This document shows positions 9,147 through 18,299 of a stretch of DNA of 64,000 nt, in pieces (the first letter of the stretch is position 1; each line of letters begins with the position of its first letter). Below the pieces are notes generated by a model that made no database searches, was not told the DNA's origin, and was given only the letters and a program-made list of their open reading frames with translations. Position numbers and translations under genes: made by a program. The stretch covers positions 4,154,001 to 4,218,000 of the forward strand of contig NZ_CP108070.1 in NCBI RefSeq assembly GCF_036178845.1. The letters are read 5' to 3'. This DNA comes from Streptomyces sp. NBC_00271 (GTDB taxonomy: Bacteria > Actinomycetota > Actinomycetes > Streptomycetales > Streptomycetaceae).

Positions 9147-9704
9147 ATGAGCACCAGGGCCAGAAGCGAGGAGCGGCGCGCCGAGATCGTCCGGGCGGCC
9201 CTGGAGGTGATCGCCGAGCGCGGCTACCGGGGCGCGAGCATGGCGTCGGTCGCGGAACGCGTGGGGCTGACCCAGCAGGGGCTGCTGCACTACTTCCCGA
9301 CGAAGGACGCGCTGCTCGTCGCGGTGCTCAAGGAGCGGGACCAGTGGGACGCCGTGCCCGACACCCAGTGGCGGGTCGACCTGCTCGCCTCACTGGTCGA
9401 GTACAACGCCATGCGGCCCGGGATCATCCAGACGTTCTCGGCGCTGCTCGGCGAGAGCGTCACCGAGGGGCACCCGGCGCGCGAGTACTTCACCGAGCGG
9501 TACGCGCGGGTGCGCGCGAGCATGGCGGCGGTGCTGCGCGCCGAGTACGGGGAGCGGCTGCCGAACGGGCTCACGCCCGAGCGCACCGCTCCGCTGCTGG
9601 TGGCGGTGATGGACGGCCTCCAGTTCCAGTGGCTCCTGGACCCGGAGTCGGTGGACATGCCGGGCGCGTTCCGGGACTTCCTCGCGCTGCTCGGCGAGGA
9701 CTGA
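9147..9704 (+). CDS. TetR family transcriptional regulator
   Basis: 185 residues. The N-terminal TetR helix-turn-helix spans about 10-55 (AALEVIAERGYRGASMASVA, then QQGLLHYFPTKDALL). The C-terminal ligand domain is typical in size. The ATG at 9147 was chosen because it begins the conserved domain; an ATG at 9129 lies inside the palindromic region. It probably represses the divergent GH3 beta-glucosidase and itself; the ligand is unknown but may be a glucoside or its product. Confidence 0.88.
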   Translation: MSTRARSEERRAEIVRAALEVIAERGYRGASMASVAERVGLTQQGLLHYFPTKDALLVAVLKERDQWDAVPDTQWRVDLLASLVEYNAMRPGIIQTFSALLGESVTEGHPAREYFTERYARVRASMAAVLRAEYGERLPNGLTPERTAPLLVAVMDGLQFQWLLDPESVDMPGAFRDFLALLGED

Positions 9705-9718
9705 CCCCGACCGCCACT

Positions 9719-9772
9719 GTTCTGCCTTACCTCTGTCTCAACCTCTGCCTCTACCTCTGCCTCTGCCCCCGC
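9719..9772. repeat. CTCTGC-type microsatellite
   Basis: Degenerate hexamer repeat (CCTCTG, CCTCTA, CCTCTG, CCTCTG) fills the gap between the convergent TetR and RidA-like genes. Confidence 0.7.
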
Positions 9773-9777
9773 CTGCG

Positions 9778-10167
9778 CTACCGCGGGGCCGGTACGGCGG
9801 CCACGACCTCGATCTCGATCAGGGCCTCCGGCTTGAAGAGACGGGAGACCTCGAAGGTCATGCTGGTGGGCGGGGCACCGGTGAGGTACTGGGCGCGTAC
9901 GGCACCGTAGGCGGGGAGTTGGGTGATGTCCGTCAGATACGTACGGATGTTGATGATGTCCGCCAGGCCCGCCCCGTGCGCCCCGAGCAGGGCGTCGATG
10001 GTCTCGAAGACCCCGCGGCTCTGCTCGGTGAGGTCGGCGCCGTCCGCGACCTGTCCGGAGAGGTACAACAGGGATCCCGCGCCCGGCAGTTCGACCCGGG
10101 CGACCTGGGAGTAGTAGCCGTTGGCGGGCCCCGGCGCCGAGGGCGGGTTGTCGAGCGTGATCTGCAT
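9778..10167 (-). CDS. RidA/YjgF family protein
   Basis: 129-residue member of the Rid family, whose best-studied members deaminate reactive enamine/imine intermediates. The fold is recognised from YLSGQVA, INIRTYLTDI and IEIEVVAA. The region that in RidA carries the catalytic Arg (PARS/T) reads PPTSMTFEV here, so that Arg appears absent and deaminase activity should not be assumed. It ends the minus-strand pair with the upstream dehydrogenase, 11 bp apart, and is probably cotranscribed with it. Confidence 0.9.
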   Translation of the reverse strand: MQITLDNPPSAPGPANGYYSQVARVELPGAGSLLYLSGQVADGADLTEQSRGVFETIDALLGAHGAGLADIINIRTYLTDITQLPAYGAVRAQYLTGAPPTSMTFEVSRLFKPEALIEIEVVAAVPAPR

Positions 10168-10178
10168 GGGAGGCCCTC

Positions 10179-10991
10179 TCAGGCGGAGCGGCGGATGTGT
10201 TCGACGGCCTTCGCGATGTCCGCGTCGGCGACGGCGGGATCGGCGGCGGCACGCTTGTAGTGCTCCAACACCGCTTCGAGTACGGGGAGTTCGGCGACCT
10301 TCGTGGCGAGGGCGACATCCTTGGCGGCGAGCGCGGTGGCGAAGTGCACGTCCTCGGCGAAGGCGCGGCCGACGGCACCACCGAGCGGGCCGTTCGCGAG
10401 CGCCGTGCGCGCCACCTTCTCGTCGATGCCGAGCTTGTCCGCGAGGGCCATGGTCTCGGCGACGAGGGCGACCCCGCCGAGCAGGGCCGTGTTGACGATG
10501 AGCTTGAGCGCGGCGCCGGAGCCCACCGGGCCGGTGCGGGTGACGGTGCCCATATGGACGAGCACGTGCCCGACGCCCGTCAGCTCGCCGCCCGCGAGGA
10601 TGCCGAGCTGCCCGGCGGCCGCCTTGTCCGTGCTGCCCGCCACGGGCGCGTCGACGAACGTCACGCCCTCCCCGAGCCGGGCGGCGAGTTCCTTGACCAC
10701 GTCAGGCCCGACGGTCGACATCTCCACCCAGGTGGTACCCGGGCGCAGCTGCGGCACGATGGCGTCCGCGACCGCGTCGAGCGCGGCCGGGTTGGCGAGC
10801 ATGGTGATCACCACGTCCGCGTCCCTCACGGCCTCGGCCGGGGACGCGGCGAGGGTGGCGCCCTCGGCGACGAGCGGCTCGGCCTTCTCGGCGGTGCGGT
10901 TCCAGACGGTCATCGGGAATCCCGCGGCGAGAAGTCGGCGCGCCATCGCGGCGCCCATGTGCCCGAGCCCGAGGAATGCGATCTTTTCCAT
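10179..10991 (-). CDS. 3-hydroxyisobutyrate dehydrogenase-like NAD(P) oxidoreductase
   Basis: Beta-hydroxyacid dehydrogenase family, 270 residues. The Rossmann motif GLGHMG is at 8-13; WNRT (30-33) follows the second beta strand and suggests NADP preference. The catalytic Lys163 is in GSGAALKLIVN, with the partner Asn167. The ATG at 10991 was chosen at the Rossmann start; the frame stays open far upstream, but that part is antisense to the LysR gene. It is divergent from the LysR gene by 49 bp, which is therefore its likely regulator. The substrate cannot be told from sequence. Confidence 0.9.
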   Translation of the reverse strand: MEKIAFLGLGHMGAAMARRLLAAGFPMTVWNRTAEKAEPLVAEGATLAASPAEAVRDADVVITMLANPAALDAVADAIVPQLRPGTTWVEMSTVGPDVVKELAARLGEGVTFVDAPVAGSTDKAAAGQLGILAGGELTGVGHVLVHMGTVTRTGPVGSGAALKLIVNTALLGGVALVAETMALADKLGIDEKVARTALANGPLGGAVGRAFAEDVHFATALAAKDVALATKVAELPVLEAVLEHYKRAAADPAVADADIAKAVEHIRRSA

Positions 10992-11040
10992 GTCGTCGAC
11001 GCTAGGCGGGCCCACGCGATGCGACAAGCGAATGTCTAGC

Positions 11041-11973
11041 ATGGCTCTCATGCTCAACCCGCATGCCGCACCCGACCTCTCCAGCACCTGGCTGCGGGTC
11101 TTCCTGGAGGTCGCCCGGCACGGTTCGTTCACGGTGGCCGCGCGGACCCTCGGCTGGACGCAGTCCGCGGTGTCCCGGCAGATCGCCTCGCTGGAGTCGG
11201 CGCTCGGCGGAGCCCCGCTCTTCGACCGGCTGCCCCGGGGTGTACGGCTGACGGAGGCCGGGCGGGTCCTCGTGCCGCACGCCGAGGCGGTGGTCGAGCG
11301 GCTGCACGACGCGAACCGCGAACTGGCCGCGCTGCGGCGGCTCGCGGGCGGCCGGCTGCGCTTCGGCGCGTTCGCCACGGCCGACGCCGCGCTCGTACCC
11401 CGCGCCATCGCCGCGTTCCGTGTGCGCCATCCGGGGGTGCGGATCACCCGCGAGGAGGGCCTGACGCCCGTGCTCCTGGAGCGGCTCTCCGCGGGCGGCC
11501 TCGACCTGGCGATCGTCTCCACGACGGGCCGCGCCCCGCTGGACCCGTACACCCTGCACCACCTCCTCGACGAGTCCCTGTACGTCGCCGTCCCCGCCGG
11601 CCATCCGCTCGCCGCCGAGTCCTCCGTCCGCCTCTCCCAACTCGCCGACGCCGACTGGATATCCGGCTCCGCCCACCCCGAGGGCACCCTGCTGGACGCG
11701 GCCCTGCGGCACGGCTTCCGGCCGTGCGTCGCGCATGTCGTGGCCGAGTGGACGGCCAAGCAGGGGTACGTCGCCGCCGGGCTCGGGGTGACCCTGGTCC
11801 CGGCGCTCGCCGCCGAGTCCGTACGCCCGGACATCGCGCTGCTCGCGGTGCGCGACGAGGAGGCGCCCGCGCGGGCGGTGTACGCGGCGACGGTGCGGGG
11901 CCGGTCACTGGGACCGGCGGCGCAGGCGTTCCTGGGGGCACTGCGGGAGGCCGCGACCCACCTGCCCACCTGA
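11041..11973 (+). CDS. LysR family transcriptional regulator
   Basis: 310 residues. The N-terminal winged HTH is clear (AARTLGWTQSAVSRQIASLE, then LFDRLPRGVRLTEAG); the C-terminal effector domain is of normal length. The start may be the ATG at 11041 or at 11050; neither has a clear ribosome site, so a short-leader or leaderless transcript is possible. A GCTAG/CTAGC inverted pair flanks the divergent promoter (about 10999-11040). It is the likely controller of the dehydrogenase/RidA pair. Confidence 0.92.
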   Translation: MALMLNPHAAPDLSSTWLRVFLEVARHGSFTVAARTLGWTQSAVSRQIASLESALGGAPLFDRLPRGVRLTEAGRVLVPHAEAVVERLHDANRELAALRRLAGGRLRFGAFATADAALVPRAIAAFRVRHPGVRITREEGLTPVLLERLSAGGLDLAIVSTTGRAPLDPYTLHHLLDESLYVAVPAGHPLAAESSVRLSQLADADWISGSAHPEGTLLDAALRHGFRPCVAHVVAEWTAKQGYVAAGLGVTLVPALAAESVRPDIALLAVRDEEAPARAVYAATVRGRSLGPAAQAFLGALREAATHLPT

Positions 11974-12103
11974 GCCACCCGCCGCCCGCGCCACCCCGGC
12001 CGCTTCGGCTGCCGGTGCCACACCTCATGGCGTACGTCCCCTCCGTCACGCGATACTGCGGCCGTCCGGCAGCACCCCACGGCGACGGAAGGCATGAACT
12101 CCC

Positions 12104-13357
12104 TTGACTTACATACGCGTTCGGCTCGGAGCGGGCGTACTCGGACTGGCCCTGGTGGGCGGCCTGGCCGCGGCACCCACCGCGTCGGCGGCAGCGGCGG
12201 CCCCCGTCACCGTCGAGGAACAGCGCCTCGACCAGACCGCTCCCCAGGAGATCCTGCGGCGCTCCGGATTCGACACGGTGGCCACCGGGTTCGCGCGGGC
12301 GCTGGAGCGGGCGGGCTCGTTCGGACAGGCCGAGCGTGTCGTCGCGGGGCAGGGGGCGCGGCTGTGGCAGCGGGCCGTCGACCGGGCGCAGGGGCGGGGC
12401 CCGGCGGGCGGCGACCTGAGCCGGGACGACGACCGGCCGCTGTACTGGGCGCGGCTGGGGATGACGCGCGAAGTGCGGCAGTGGGAGCCGGAGTTCGGTC
12501 TCACGGACACGCAACGCGCGAGCCTGCTCGCCGAGTTGGAGGAGAACTCGCGCGGCGAGAACGCCATCCGCTATCCGCACGCCAAGGGCGTGAAGCGGAT
12601 CCTGCTCACCGGGTTCGACCCGTTCACGCTGGACCGTGACGTCCGGATCTCCAACCCGTCCGGGGCCACCGCCCTCGCCCTGGACGGCACGACGATCCAG
12701 ACCGCGGACGGCCCGGCGCGCATCGAGACCGCCGTGTTCCCGGTCCGCTGGCAGGACTTCGCCCAGGGCACGGTGGAGCGGACGCTGCGCCGCCAGCTCC
12801 CGCGCGTGGATCTGTTCACCACGGTGAGCCAGGGCCGCGTCGGCCGTTTCGACGTGGAGCGGACCAACGGGGCCTGGCGGGGCGGCTTCCCGGACAACGA
12901 GAACGTCTCCCGCACCGAGACGATCCCCGTCACCGACCCGGCCTCGCAGCCGCAATGGACGTCGACAACGCTGCCGTACGCGCGGATCGTGGCCGCGGCC
13001 ACGGGCCGCTTCCCCGTGTACGACCACACCTCGGTGACCGAGATCCCGGCGGGCGGCACCGATCCGGTCGTACGCCCCGACGGGCCGACCCCGGGTTCGA
13101 CGGCGCGCGCCGGGGGCGGCGGGGACTACCTCTCCAACGAGATCGCCTATCGCGCGACGCTGCTGCGCGACCGTCTCGGTCTGCACGACAGTCTGCCCGG
13201 CGGGCATGTCCACACGCCCGTACTGCAGTTCGGCACGGGCAACACGGACCCGGCGACGGGGACGGTCACGGACCCCGAGTTCGTGCAGAACCGGCTGGAC
13301 ATCATCGCCCAGGTGCGGGCGATCGTGACGGTGGCCGTCAGCGGGGCGGGGCGATAA
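12104..13357 (+). CDS. Secreted pyroglutamyl-peptidase-like protein (Cys to Ser)
   Basis: 417 residues: signal peptide (about 1-29, ending TASA), an extra N-terminal region to about 160, then a C15 pyrrolidone-carboxyl peptidase-like domain beginning ILLTGFDPF (167-174). The usual nucleophile motif (YLCN) reads DYLSNEIAY here, placing Ser344 where Cys is expected; the following His is kept (GGHVHTP, 368/370). Either a serine-based variant or an inactive homologue. The TTG at 12104 is the only start allowed by the stop at 12095; CGGAAGG lies upstream. It overlaps the convergent EI24 gene by 20 bp. Confidence 0.8.
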   Translation: MTYIRVRLGAGVLGLALVGGLAAAPTASAAAAAPVTVEEQRLDQTAPQEILRRSGFDTVATGFARALERAGSFGQAERVVAGQGARLWQRAVDRAQGRGPAGGDLSRDDDRPLYWARLGMTREVRQWEPEFGLTDTQRASLLAELEENSRGENAIRYPHAKGVKRILLTGFDPFTLDRDVRISNPSGATALALDGTTIQTADGPARIETAVFPVRWQDFAQGTVERTLRRQLPRVDLFTTVSQGRVGRFDVERTNGAWRGGFPDNENVSRTETIPVTDPASQPQWTSTTLPYARIVAAATGRFPVYDHTSVTEIPAGGTDPVVRPDGPTPGSTARAGGGGDYLSNEIAYRATLLRDRLGLHDSLPGGHVHTPVLQFGTGNTDPATGTVTDPEFVQNRLDIIAQVRAIVTVAVSGAGR

Positions 13358-14165
13358 CGGCGGGGACCGTGATGACGGCCGCGGTGTCGTGGTTGCCGCG
13401 GTCGTCGTCCGGCTCGCCCGTTTCCTCGGCCAGCAGGTCGCGGGCCATCAGTGTGGCGCCCGCGACCGCGCCCGGCATCAGGAAGACGGCGACGAACGGG
13501 ACCAGGAAGGCGAGGCCCAGCGGGGTGCCGAAGCCCCAGACCAGCGTCTTGCGGGAGCGGAGCAGGGTGAGGCGGTCGCGGAGGTCGACGCCTCGGCGCT
13601 GGAGGGCGACCGCGGTCAGTTCCTCCGTGAGGAAGAAGCCGGTGACGAAGAAGCCGATCACGGGGACGACGGTCTGGCCGACGAACGGGAGGAAGCCGAG
13701 GGCGAAGAGGAGGACGCCCCAGACTGCGGCCCGCACGAGGACGCGGAGGCTGTCTCGCGCGGAGATCCACAGCTCGCGCCAGAGCGGGAGGCCGGACTCC
13801 GGGGCCGTGCCGTCCGGGGAGACGTCCCTGTCGACCTTCTCCGAGAGGGACTCGTAGAAGGGCTGGCCGATGAGGAGGGTGACGGCGGTGAAGGTGAGGA
13901 CGGCGAGGAGGAGGGCGAGGGCGAAGAGTACGGCGGTGAGGAAGCCGCGGAAGAGGCCCAGCCAGGGGCTGGACCAGTCGTCGGCGAAGGGGGTGGACCA
14001 GGTGACGAAGTCCTCGCCGTACAGGGCGAGGGTGATGAGCGCTGCGGCGTACAGCACGAGGGTGATCAGGCCCGGCAGCAGTCCGAAACCGTACTGCTTC
14101 CCGTGCCGTGCCACCCATCGCTGGCCCTGTATGAGATAACCGAACCCCGCCCCGAGATCACGCAT
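13338..14165 (-). CDS. EI24 (CysZ-like) domain membrane protein
   Basis: 275-residue integral membrane protein with several hydrophobic segments (about 28-50, 75-105, 150-185 and 225-255). The EI24/CysZ family is recognised from the N-terminal [16 protein letters not shown] pattern and the [12 protein letters not shown] motif. CysZ members are sulfate transporters in Gram-negatives; the role in actinobacteria is unproven. The ATG at 14165 begins the conserved part. It is tail to tail with, and slightly overlapping, the Pcp-like gene. Confidence 0.85.
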   Translation of the reverse strand: MRDLGAGFGYLIQGQRWVARHGKQYGFGLLPGLITLVLYAAALITLALYGEDFVTWSTPFADDWSSPWLGLFRGFLTAVLFALALLLAVLTFTAVTLLIGQPFYESLSEKVDRDVSPDGTAPESGLPLWRELWISARDSLRVLVRAAVWGVLLFALGFLPFVGQTVVPVIGFFVTGFFLTEELTAVALQRRGVDLRDRLTLLRSRKTLVWGFGTPLGLAFLVPFVAVFLMPGAVAGATLMARDLLAEETGEPDDDRGNHDTAAVITVPAVIAPPR

Positions 14166-14497
14166 GACCCGAACTTTACCGGGGCTCGCCCCCTTTTCCC
14201 TCGCCCCCGCCGCCCCTACCCGTCCCATCCCCGGGGGCTCCGCCCCCGGACCCCCGCATCGGCCTGAACGGCCTCGTCCTCAAACGCCGGACGGGCTGAA
14301 TGATGCGGACCGGGCCGAGGCTTTCAGGGGCGCGGGGAACTGCGCGGCCAGCCCCCACCGGCCGGTGGACGAGCGACTGGGGTCGGCGGGGGATCCGGGG
14401 CGCAGCCCCGCCCCAGGGGCGCGGGGAACGGCGCGACAAGCCCCCACCGCCCCGCAGGCGAACGAATCCGGCCCCGCAGCCGAAGGCGGAGACGTGG
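14166..14497. repeat. Gene-free stretch packed with dispersed repeats
   Basis: No gene is supported in these 332 bp. It holds a CCGGGGGC/GCCCCCGG hairpin (14231-14249), a CCTCAAACGCCGGACGGGCTGA unit (about 14277-14299) of a type common between Streptomyces genes, two direct copies of the GGGGCGCGGGGAAC element (14335-14374 and 14414-14453) and a CGGGGCGCAGCCCCG hairpin (14397-14411). The EI24 promoter must also lie here. Confidence 0.8.
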
Positions 14498-15370
14498 CTA
14501 GGTCGGCGTCACCGCCACCACAAGCCCCCGCTCCGCCGTGGGCGACACCGCCGCGGACACCCGTACCGCCACCTCCCGAGCCACCCGCCCCGTCCGTGAC
14601 GCCGACGCCAGGAGCAGGGGCTGCAGGTGTTCGAGGCCGGAGACAAGGAACTCCTCGCCCGCGATCAGCACCGGCCGCACCGCGTTCGTCGTGGCCGCCG
14701 CCGCCTCCGTGAGGTCGGCGAGCGGCGGCAGCGCGGCCCGCACCACCCCCACCCCCGCCGCGGCCGCCCGCTCGGCCAGCGCCACCTGAAGCGGCAGCAA
14801 CGGAGCCAGCGCCGAAGTCAACGCGTCGGCGATACGCCGGAGTTCGGGCGACGAGTCGCGCAACACGTCCGCCGCCGCCCCTATCACCGGCGTCAAGGCG
14901 AGCAACGCCCCCGCCGCCACCCCGGCCACCGTGGGCAGCAACGGCGACCCCGCCTCCAGCAAGTCCCCCAACGCGTCCGCCGCCTCCTGCACCGCGGGCT
15001 CCACCGCGTCGAGGATCGGCAGCAGACTGTCCCCCAGCGCCGCCAGCAACGCCTGCGCAGGCCGGCTCACGGGATGCACCGCGAGCGGCGCCCCGGTCGT
15101 CCCGAGCCGCGTCAGCGTGTCCACGATCCGGTAGAACGCCTCCTGCGCCTGCGGAGACGCACTCGCCTCCGCCAGCTCCGCCGTCGTCTCCCGGAGCACA
15201 CGCAGCGCCTCCGCCCCCGACCCGTCCCGGGGGTCGAAGGTGTTGAGGGCGATTCTGGTGATGTTCCCGGCCGTGTCGAGGAGTTGGCCGGTGATGTCGG
15301 TCGTGCTGCGCGCCATACGCAGCACGTCATCCCTGCTGGGGATGCTGGGGAGCGACGGAATCGGGGACAT
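14498..15370 (-). CDS. Ala/Leu-rich hypothetical protein
   Basis: 290 residues, no recognised family. It is rich in Ala and Leu with heptad-like hydrophobic patterning and long predicted helices throughout (for example 90-200). The hydrophobic runs are moderate and no clear signal peptide or membrane helix is seen. The ATG at 15370 follows GAGGAGGGCTC; an upstream in-frame ATG at 15403 lacks such a site. The transcript probably ends in the repeat cluster. The protein may be a structural or apolipophorin-like helical protein, but no function is claimed. Confidence 0.7.
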   Translation of the reverse strand: MSPIPSLPSIPSRDDVLRMARSTTDITGQLLDTAGNITRIALNTFDPRDGSGAEALRVLRETTAELAEASASPQAQEAFYRIVDTLTRLGTTGAPLAVHPVSRPAQALLAALGDSLLPILDAVEPAVQEAADALGDLLEAGSPLLPTVAGVAAGALLALTPVIGAAADVLRDSSPELRRIADALTSALAPLLPLQVALAERAAAAGVGVVRAALPPLADLTEAAAATTNAVRPVLIAGEEFLVSGLEHLQPLLLASASRTGRVAREVAVRVSAAVSPTAERGLVVAVTPT

Positions 15371-15640
15371 GAGCCCTCCTCGCCACGCACGGCACCTCGC
15401 CACATGGACCCGTCCGCTGGCCCCCTACGGCGTCTTATGGCCTCAGCATGCCCCCTCCGGCCCGTCGGCGATGCCCCATCCGTGGCATCCATGGCGTTCA
15501 GGGGGGCCACCGTGGCACCCAGGCCCTCTTGTTGAGGAAGAGTCGAACAGGTACACCTCGCCCTACCGACCTGTACGCCCTACCGAACCGTGCCCCACCC
15601 ACCCGTACCGATCTCAGGCCCCCCACCGGAGGTACGACGC

Positions 15641-18214
15641 GTGCGCCTACCGAGACCCGTCCTGATCGCCACTGTCCTCACCGCCGCGACCGGATCGCTT
15701 CTCCTCGCCCCGCACAGCGCCACCGCGGACCGCGAACCCCCTGTCCGTGAAGGGGCGGGCCGTGAAGGGACGGACCAGTCCCCGGGTGCCGCCGGGGCCC
15801 CGGCGAACGCCGCCCGCAACGCCCTCACCAGCCCCGTCACCCACCTGTCCGACTCCGGCCTCGCCGCCCCCCGCCGTGGCTATCCGCGCGAGCAGGTCCT
15901 CTCCCCCGACCCGGAGAACCCGGCGGACAAGTCCATCAAGCTGGGCCTCACCCCGTACCACGCCATCGCCCCGAAGCTGAACACCCTCCAACGGCTCGGC
16001 GACCGGGTCAGCGTGGAGGTCGCGGGCCGCTCGGCCGGCGGTCACCGGCTCTATCTGGTCACCGTCACCGCCCCGGAGTCCGCCGGCGAGTCTCTCGACC
16101 AGGAGCGGATGCGCGAGCTGATCGAGAACGCGCCGCAGGCGGCGGCGAAGGACCCGGCCGTCAAGTCGTCGTACAAGACGCCGGTCTTCTTCGACAACAA
16201 CATCCACGGCAACGAGTGGGAGGGCACCGACGCCGCCCTCGAGCTCATCGAGCGGCTCGCGAGCGCGAAGGACGCGCAGACGACCGACCTGCTCGCCCAC
16301 AGCCGTCTCTACTTCAACATCACGGCGAACCCGGACGGCCGGATCGCGGGCACCCGCGCCAACGCCAACGGCTTCGATCTGAACCGGGACTTCATCACCG
16401 CCTCGCAGCCCGAGGCGCGCGCGATCCGCCAGATCGCCATCGACAAGCAGCCGGCCGTGATGCTCGACCTGCACGGGTACGTCAACGGCACCCTGATCGA
16501 GCCGACGACCCCGCCGCACGGCGAGAACTACGAGTACGACCTCTTCCTCAAGAACACCTACGCCAACGCCCTCGGCATGGAGGCCGCCGTCAACGGCCTC
16601 GGCTACACCCCCGCGAAGGACGGTGTCGAGCCCGTCCAGATCCCCTTCCGCGACCAGCAGGAGGGCTGGGACGACTGGCCGCCGATCTTCACGCCCCAGT
16701 ACCAGGCCTTCCACGGCACGGTCGCCGCGCACACCGTGGAGATCCCGCTGGCGGTGAACAACTCGGAGTACGACACCCTGCCCGTGGCCGAACTGAGGCG
16801 CAGGTCCGCCATCAACGTGGACGTGGCCGGCGCGGCCATGCGCGCGACCCTCGCCTACGCCCGGACCCACCGCGCCTCGATCATCGCCGACCAGATCGAG
16901 GTCTTCCGGCGCGGCGCGACGGGCGCGGCCCAGGTGCCGGTCTCGGCGGAAACGGTGCCGGGGGTGCCGGGCATCGGTCCCGAGGACGTCTACACGACGG
17001 ACTTCCCGCGTGCCTACGTGATCCCGGCGGGCGGCGCCCAGCGTTCGGCGACGGCCACCGCCCGCCTCGTCGACCATCTCCTGGCCAACGACGTCCGCGT
17101 CACGCGCGCGACCCGCGACTTCCGGCTGGCCGGACGGTCGTACGCGAAGGGCTCGTACGTCGTCGACCTGCACCAGCCCAAACGCGGTCTGGCCAATGTG
17201 ATGCTGGCCGACGGGCGGGACATCAGTGACAAGGTGTCGGTGATGTACGACATCTCGGGCTGGAGTCTGGGGCGGTTGTGGGGTGCGACGGTCGTGCCCG
17301 TACGGAGCGGGGAGCTGTCGGCCGCGGCCGCCCGCCGGGTCGAAGCCGCCGCGCGGGTCGGGTACGTCGCCCCGCGTGGCGATCTGCGTCTGCGTCTCGA
17401 CACTCCGCAGGAGATCGTCGCCCTCAACTCCCTTCTCGCGCAGGGGGTTTCGGTACGGCAGCTCGCGGACGGCAGTGCCGTCGTGCCGGGATCGGCGCGG
17501 GCGCGGGCCGCCGCTCTCGCCCGTACGTACGACGTGGCCTTCGAGGCGACCAGCCGGACCAGGACGGCCGGAGGCAGCCCAGGGACACCCCTGCACCGCG
17601 TCCGCGTCGCCGCGGCCGTCACGCCGGGTGAGCTCTTCGCGCTGCGGGAGATGAACTTCGACGTGGTGCCGGTGTCGACGGCCGCCCTGAACGCGGGCTT
17701 CGACTGGTCCGCGGTGGACGTGCTGTTCGTGTCGTCGGGGCTCGACCACGCCGGTTTGAACGCGGGCGCGCAGGCGGCGCTGGACGCCTTCCTCCACACC
17801 CACGGTCTCGTCGGCCGCGGAGCCGTCGGAGCCGCGCTCAACTCGGCGGCCGGGCTGCTGGCGGTACGGCCGGTGGAGGGCAACGGTGACGCCAACGGTG
17901 TGGTGCGGGTGGTGAATTCGGGCGGACCGCTCACCGCGGACGCGCCCGACCACAGCTTCGTCTACGCGCCCGTCTGGTTCACCGATCTCGGCCCCGGGGT
18001 GCGTGTCGAGCAGGCGTACGCGCCGGGCGATCCGCTCGTCTCCGGGCACTGGCGCCCGCTGGCCGACGGGACGGGAGGGCCCCTGGCCGCCGGCGGTCAG
18101 GCCGCTGTCGTCAGCGGTCCGCACGCCGTGCTCTTCGGTACGGAGCCGCTCTTCCGTGACCATCTGAAGGGGGAGTTCCCGCAGGTGGGAAGGGCGCTGT
18201 TGACCGTCTCGTAG
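15641..18214 (+). CDS. Secreted M14 family zinc carboxypeptidase
   Basis: 857 residues with an N-terminal signal peptide (about 1-29, ending SATA). The M14 metallocarboxypeptidase domain spans about 95-420: zinc ligands HxxE in NNIHGNEWEG (His189, Glu192), the third His probably in MLDLHGYV, and the catalytic Glu probably in HTVEIPLAV. A long C-terminal region (about 440-857) is beta-rich and may bind substrate or the cell wall. GTG start with CCGGAGG upstream. It is likely extracellular peptide degradation. Confidence 0.88.
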   Translation: MRLPRPVLIATVLTAATGSLLLAPHSATADREPPVREGAGREGTDQSPGAAGAPANAARNALTSPVTHLSDSGLAAPRRGYPREQVLSPDPENPADKSIKLGLTPYHAIAPKLNTLQRLGDRVSVEVAGRSAGGHRLYLVTVTAPESAGESLDQERMRELIENAPQAAAKDPAVKSSYKTPVFFDNNIHGNEWEGTDAALELIERLASAKDAQTTDLLAHSRLYFNITANPDGRIAGTRANANGFDLNRDFITASQPEARAIRQIAIDKQPAVMLDLHGYVNGTLIEPTTPPHGENYEYDLFLKNTYANALGMEAAVNGLGYTPAKDGVEPVQIPFRDQQEGWDDWPPIFTPQYQAFHGTVAAHTVEIPLAVNNSEYDTLPVAELRRRSAINVDVAGAAMRATLAYARTHRASIIADQIEVFRRGATGAAQVPVSAETVPGVPGIGPEDVYTTDFPRAYVIPAGGAQRSATATARLVDHLLANDVRVTRATRDFRLAGRSYAKGSYVVDLHQPKRGLANVMLADGRDISDKVSVMYDISGWSLGRLWGATVVPVRSGELSAAAARRVEAAARVGYVAPRGDLRLRLDTPQEIVALNSLLAQGVSVRQLADGSAVVPGSARARAAALARTYDVAFEATSRTRTAGGSPGTPLHRVRVAAAVTPGELFALREMNFDVVPVSTAALNAGFDWSAVDVLFVSSGLDHAGLNAGAQAALDAFLHTHGLVGRGAVGAALNSAAGLLAVRPVEGNGDANGVVRVVNSGGPLTADAPDHSFVYAPVWFTDLGPGVRVEQAYAPGDPLVSGHWRPLADGTGGPLAAGGQAAVVSGPHAVLFGTEPLFRDHLKGEFPQVGRALLTVS

Positions 18215-18246
18215 GACACCGCCGACCGTCTCCCACGACAGGGCGA

Positions 18247-18277
18247 AGGCCGCACCCCACGTCCTAGGGTGCGGCCT
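18247..18277. terminator. Bidirectional hairpin terminator
   Basis: Perfect 11-bp stem AGGCCGCACCC / GGGTGCGGCCT with a 9-base loop between the convergent carboxypeptidase and ohr remnant. Confidence 0.75.
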
Positions 18278-18299
18278 CCGCCGTGTACAACGAGCGCCG

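Noticed and set aside
15647-18163. Long minus-strand frame antisense to the carboxypeptidase
   Set aside because: No recognisable domain, Arg/Gly/Val-biased shadow; the M14 frame has signal peptide and zinc motif.
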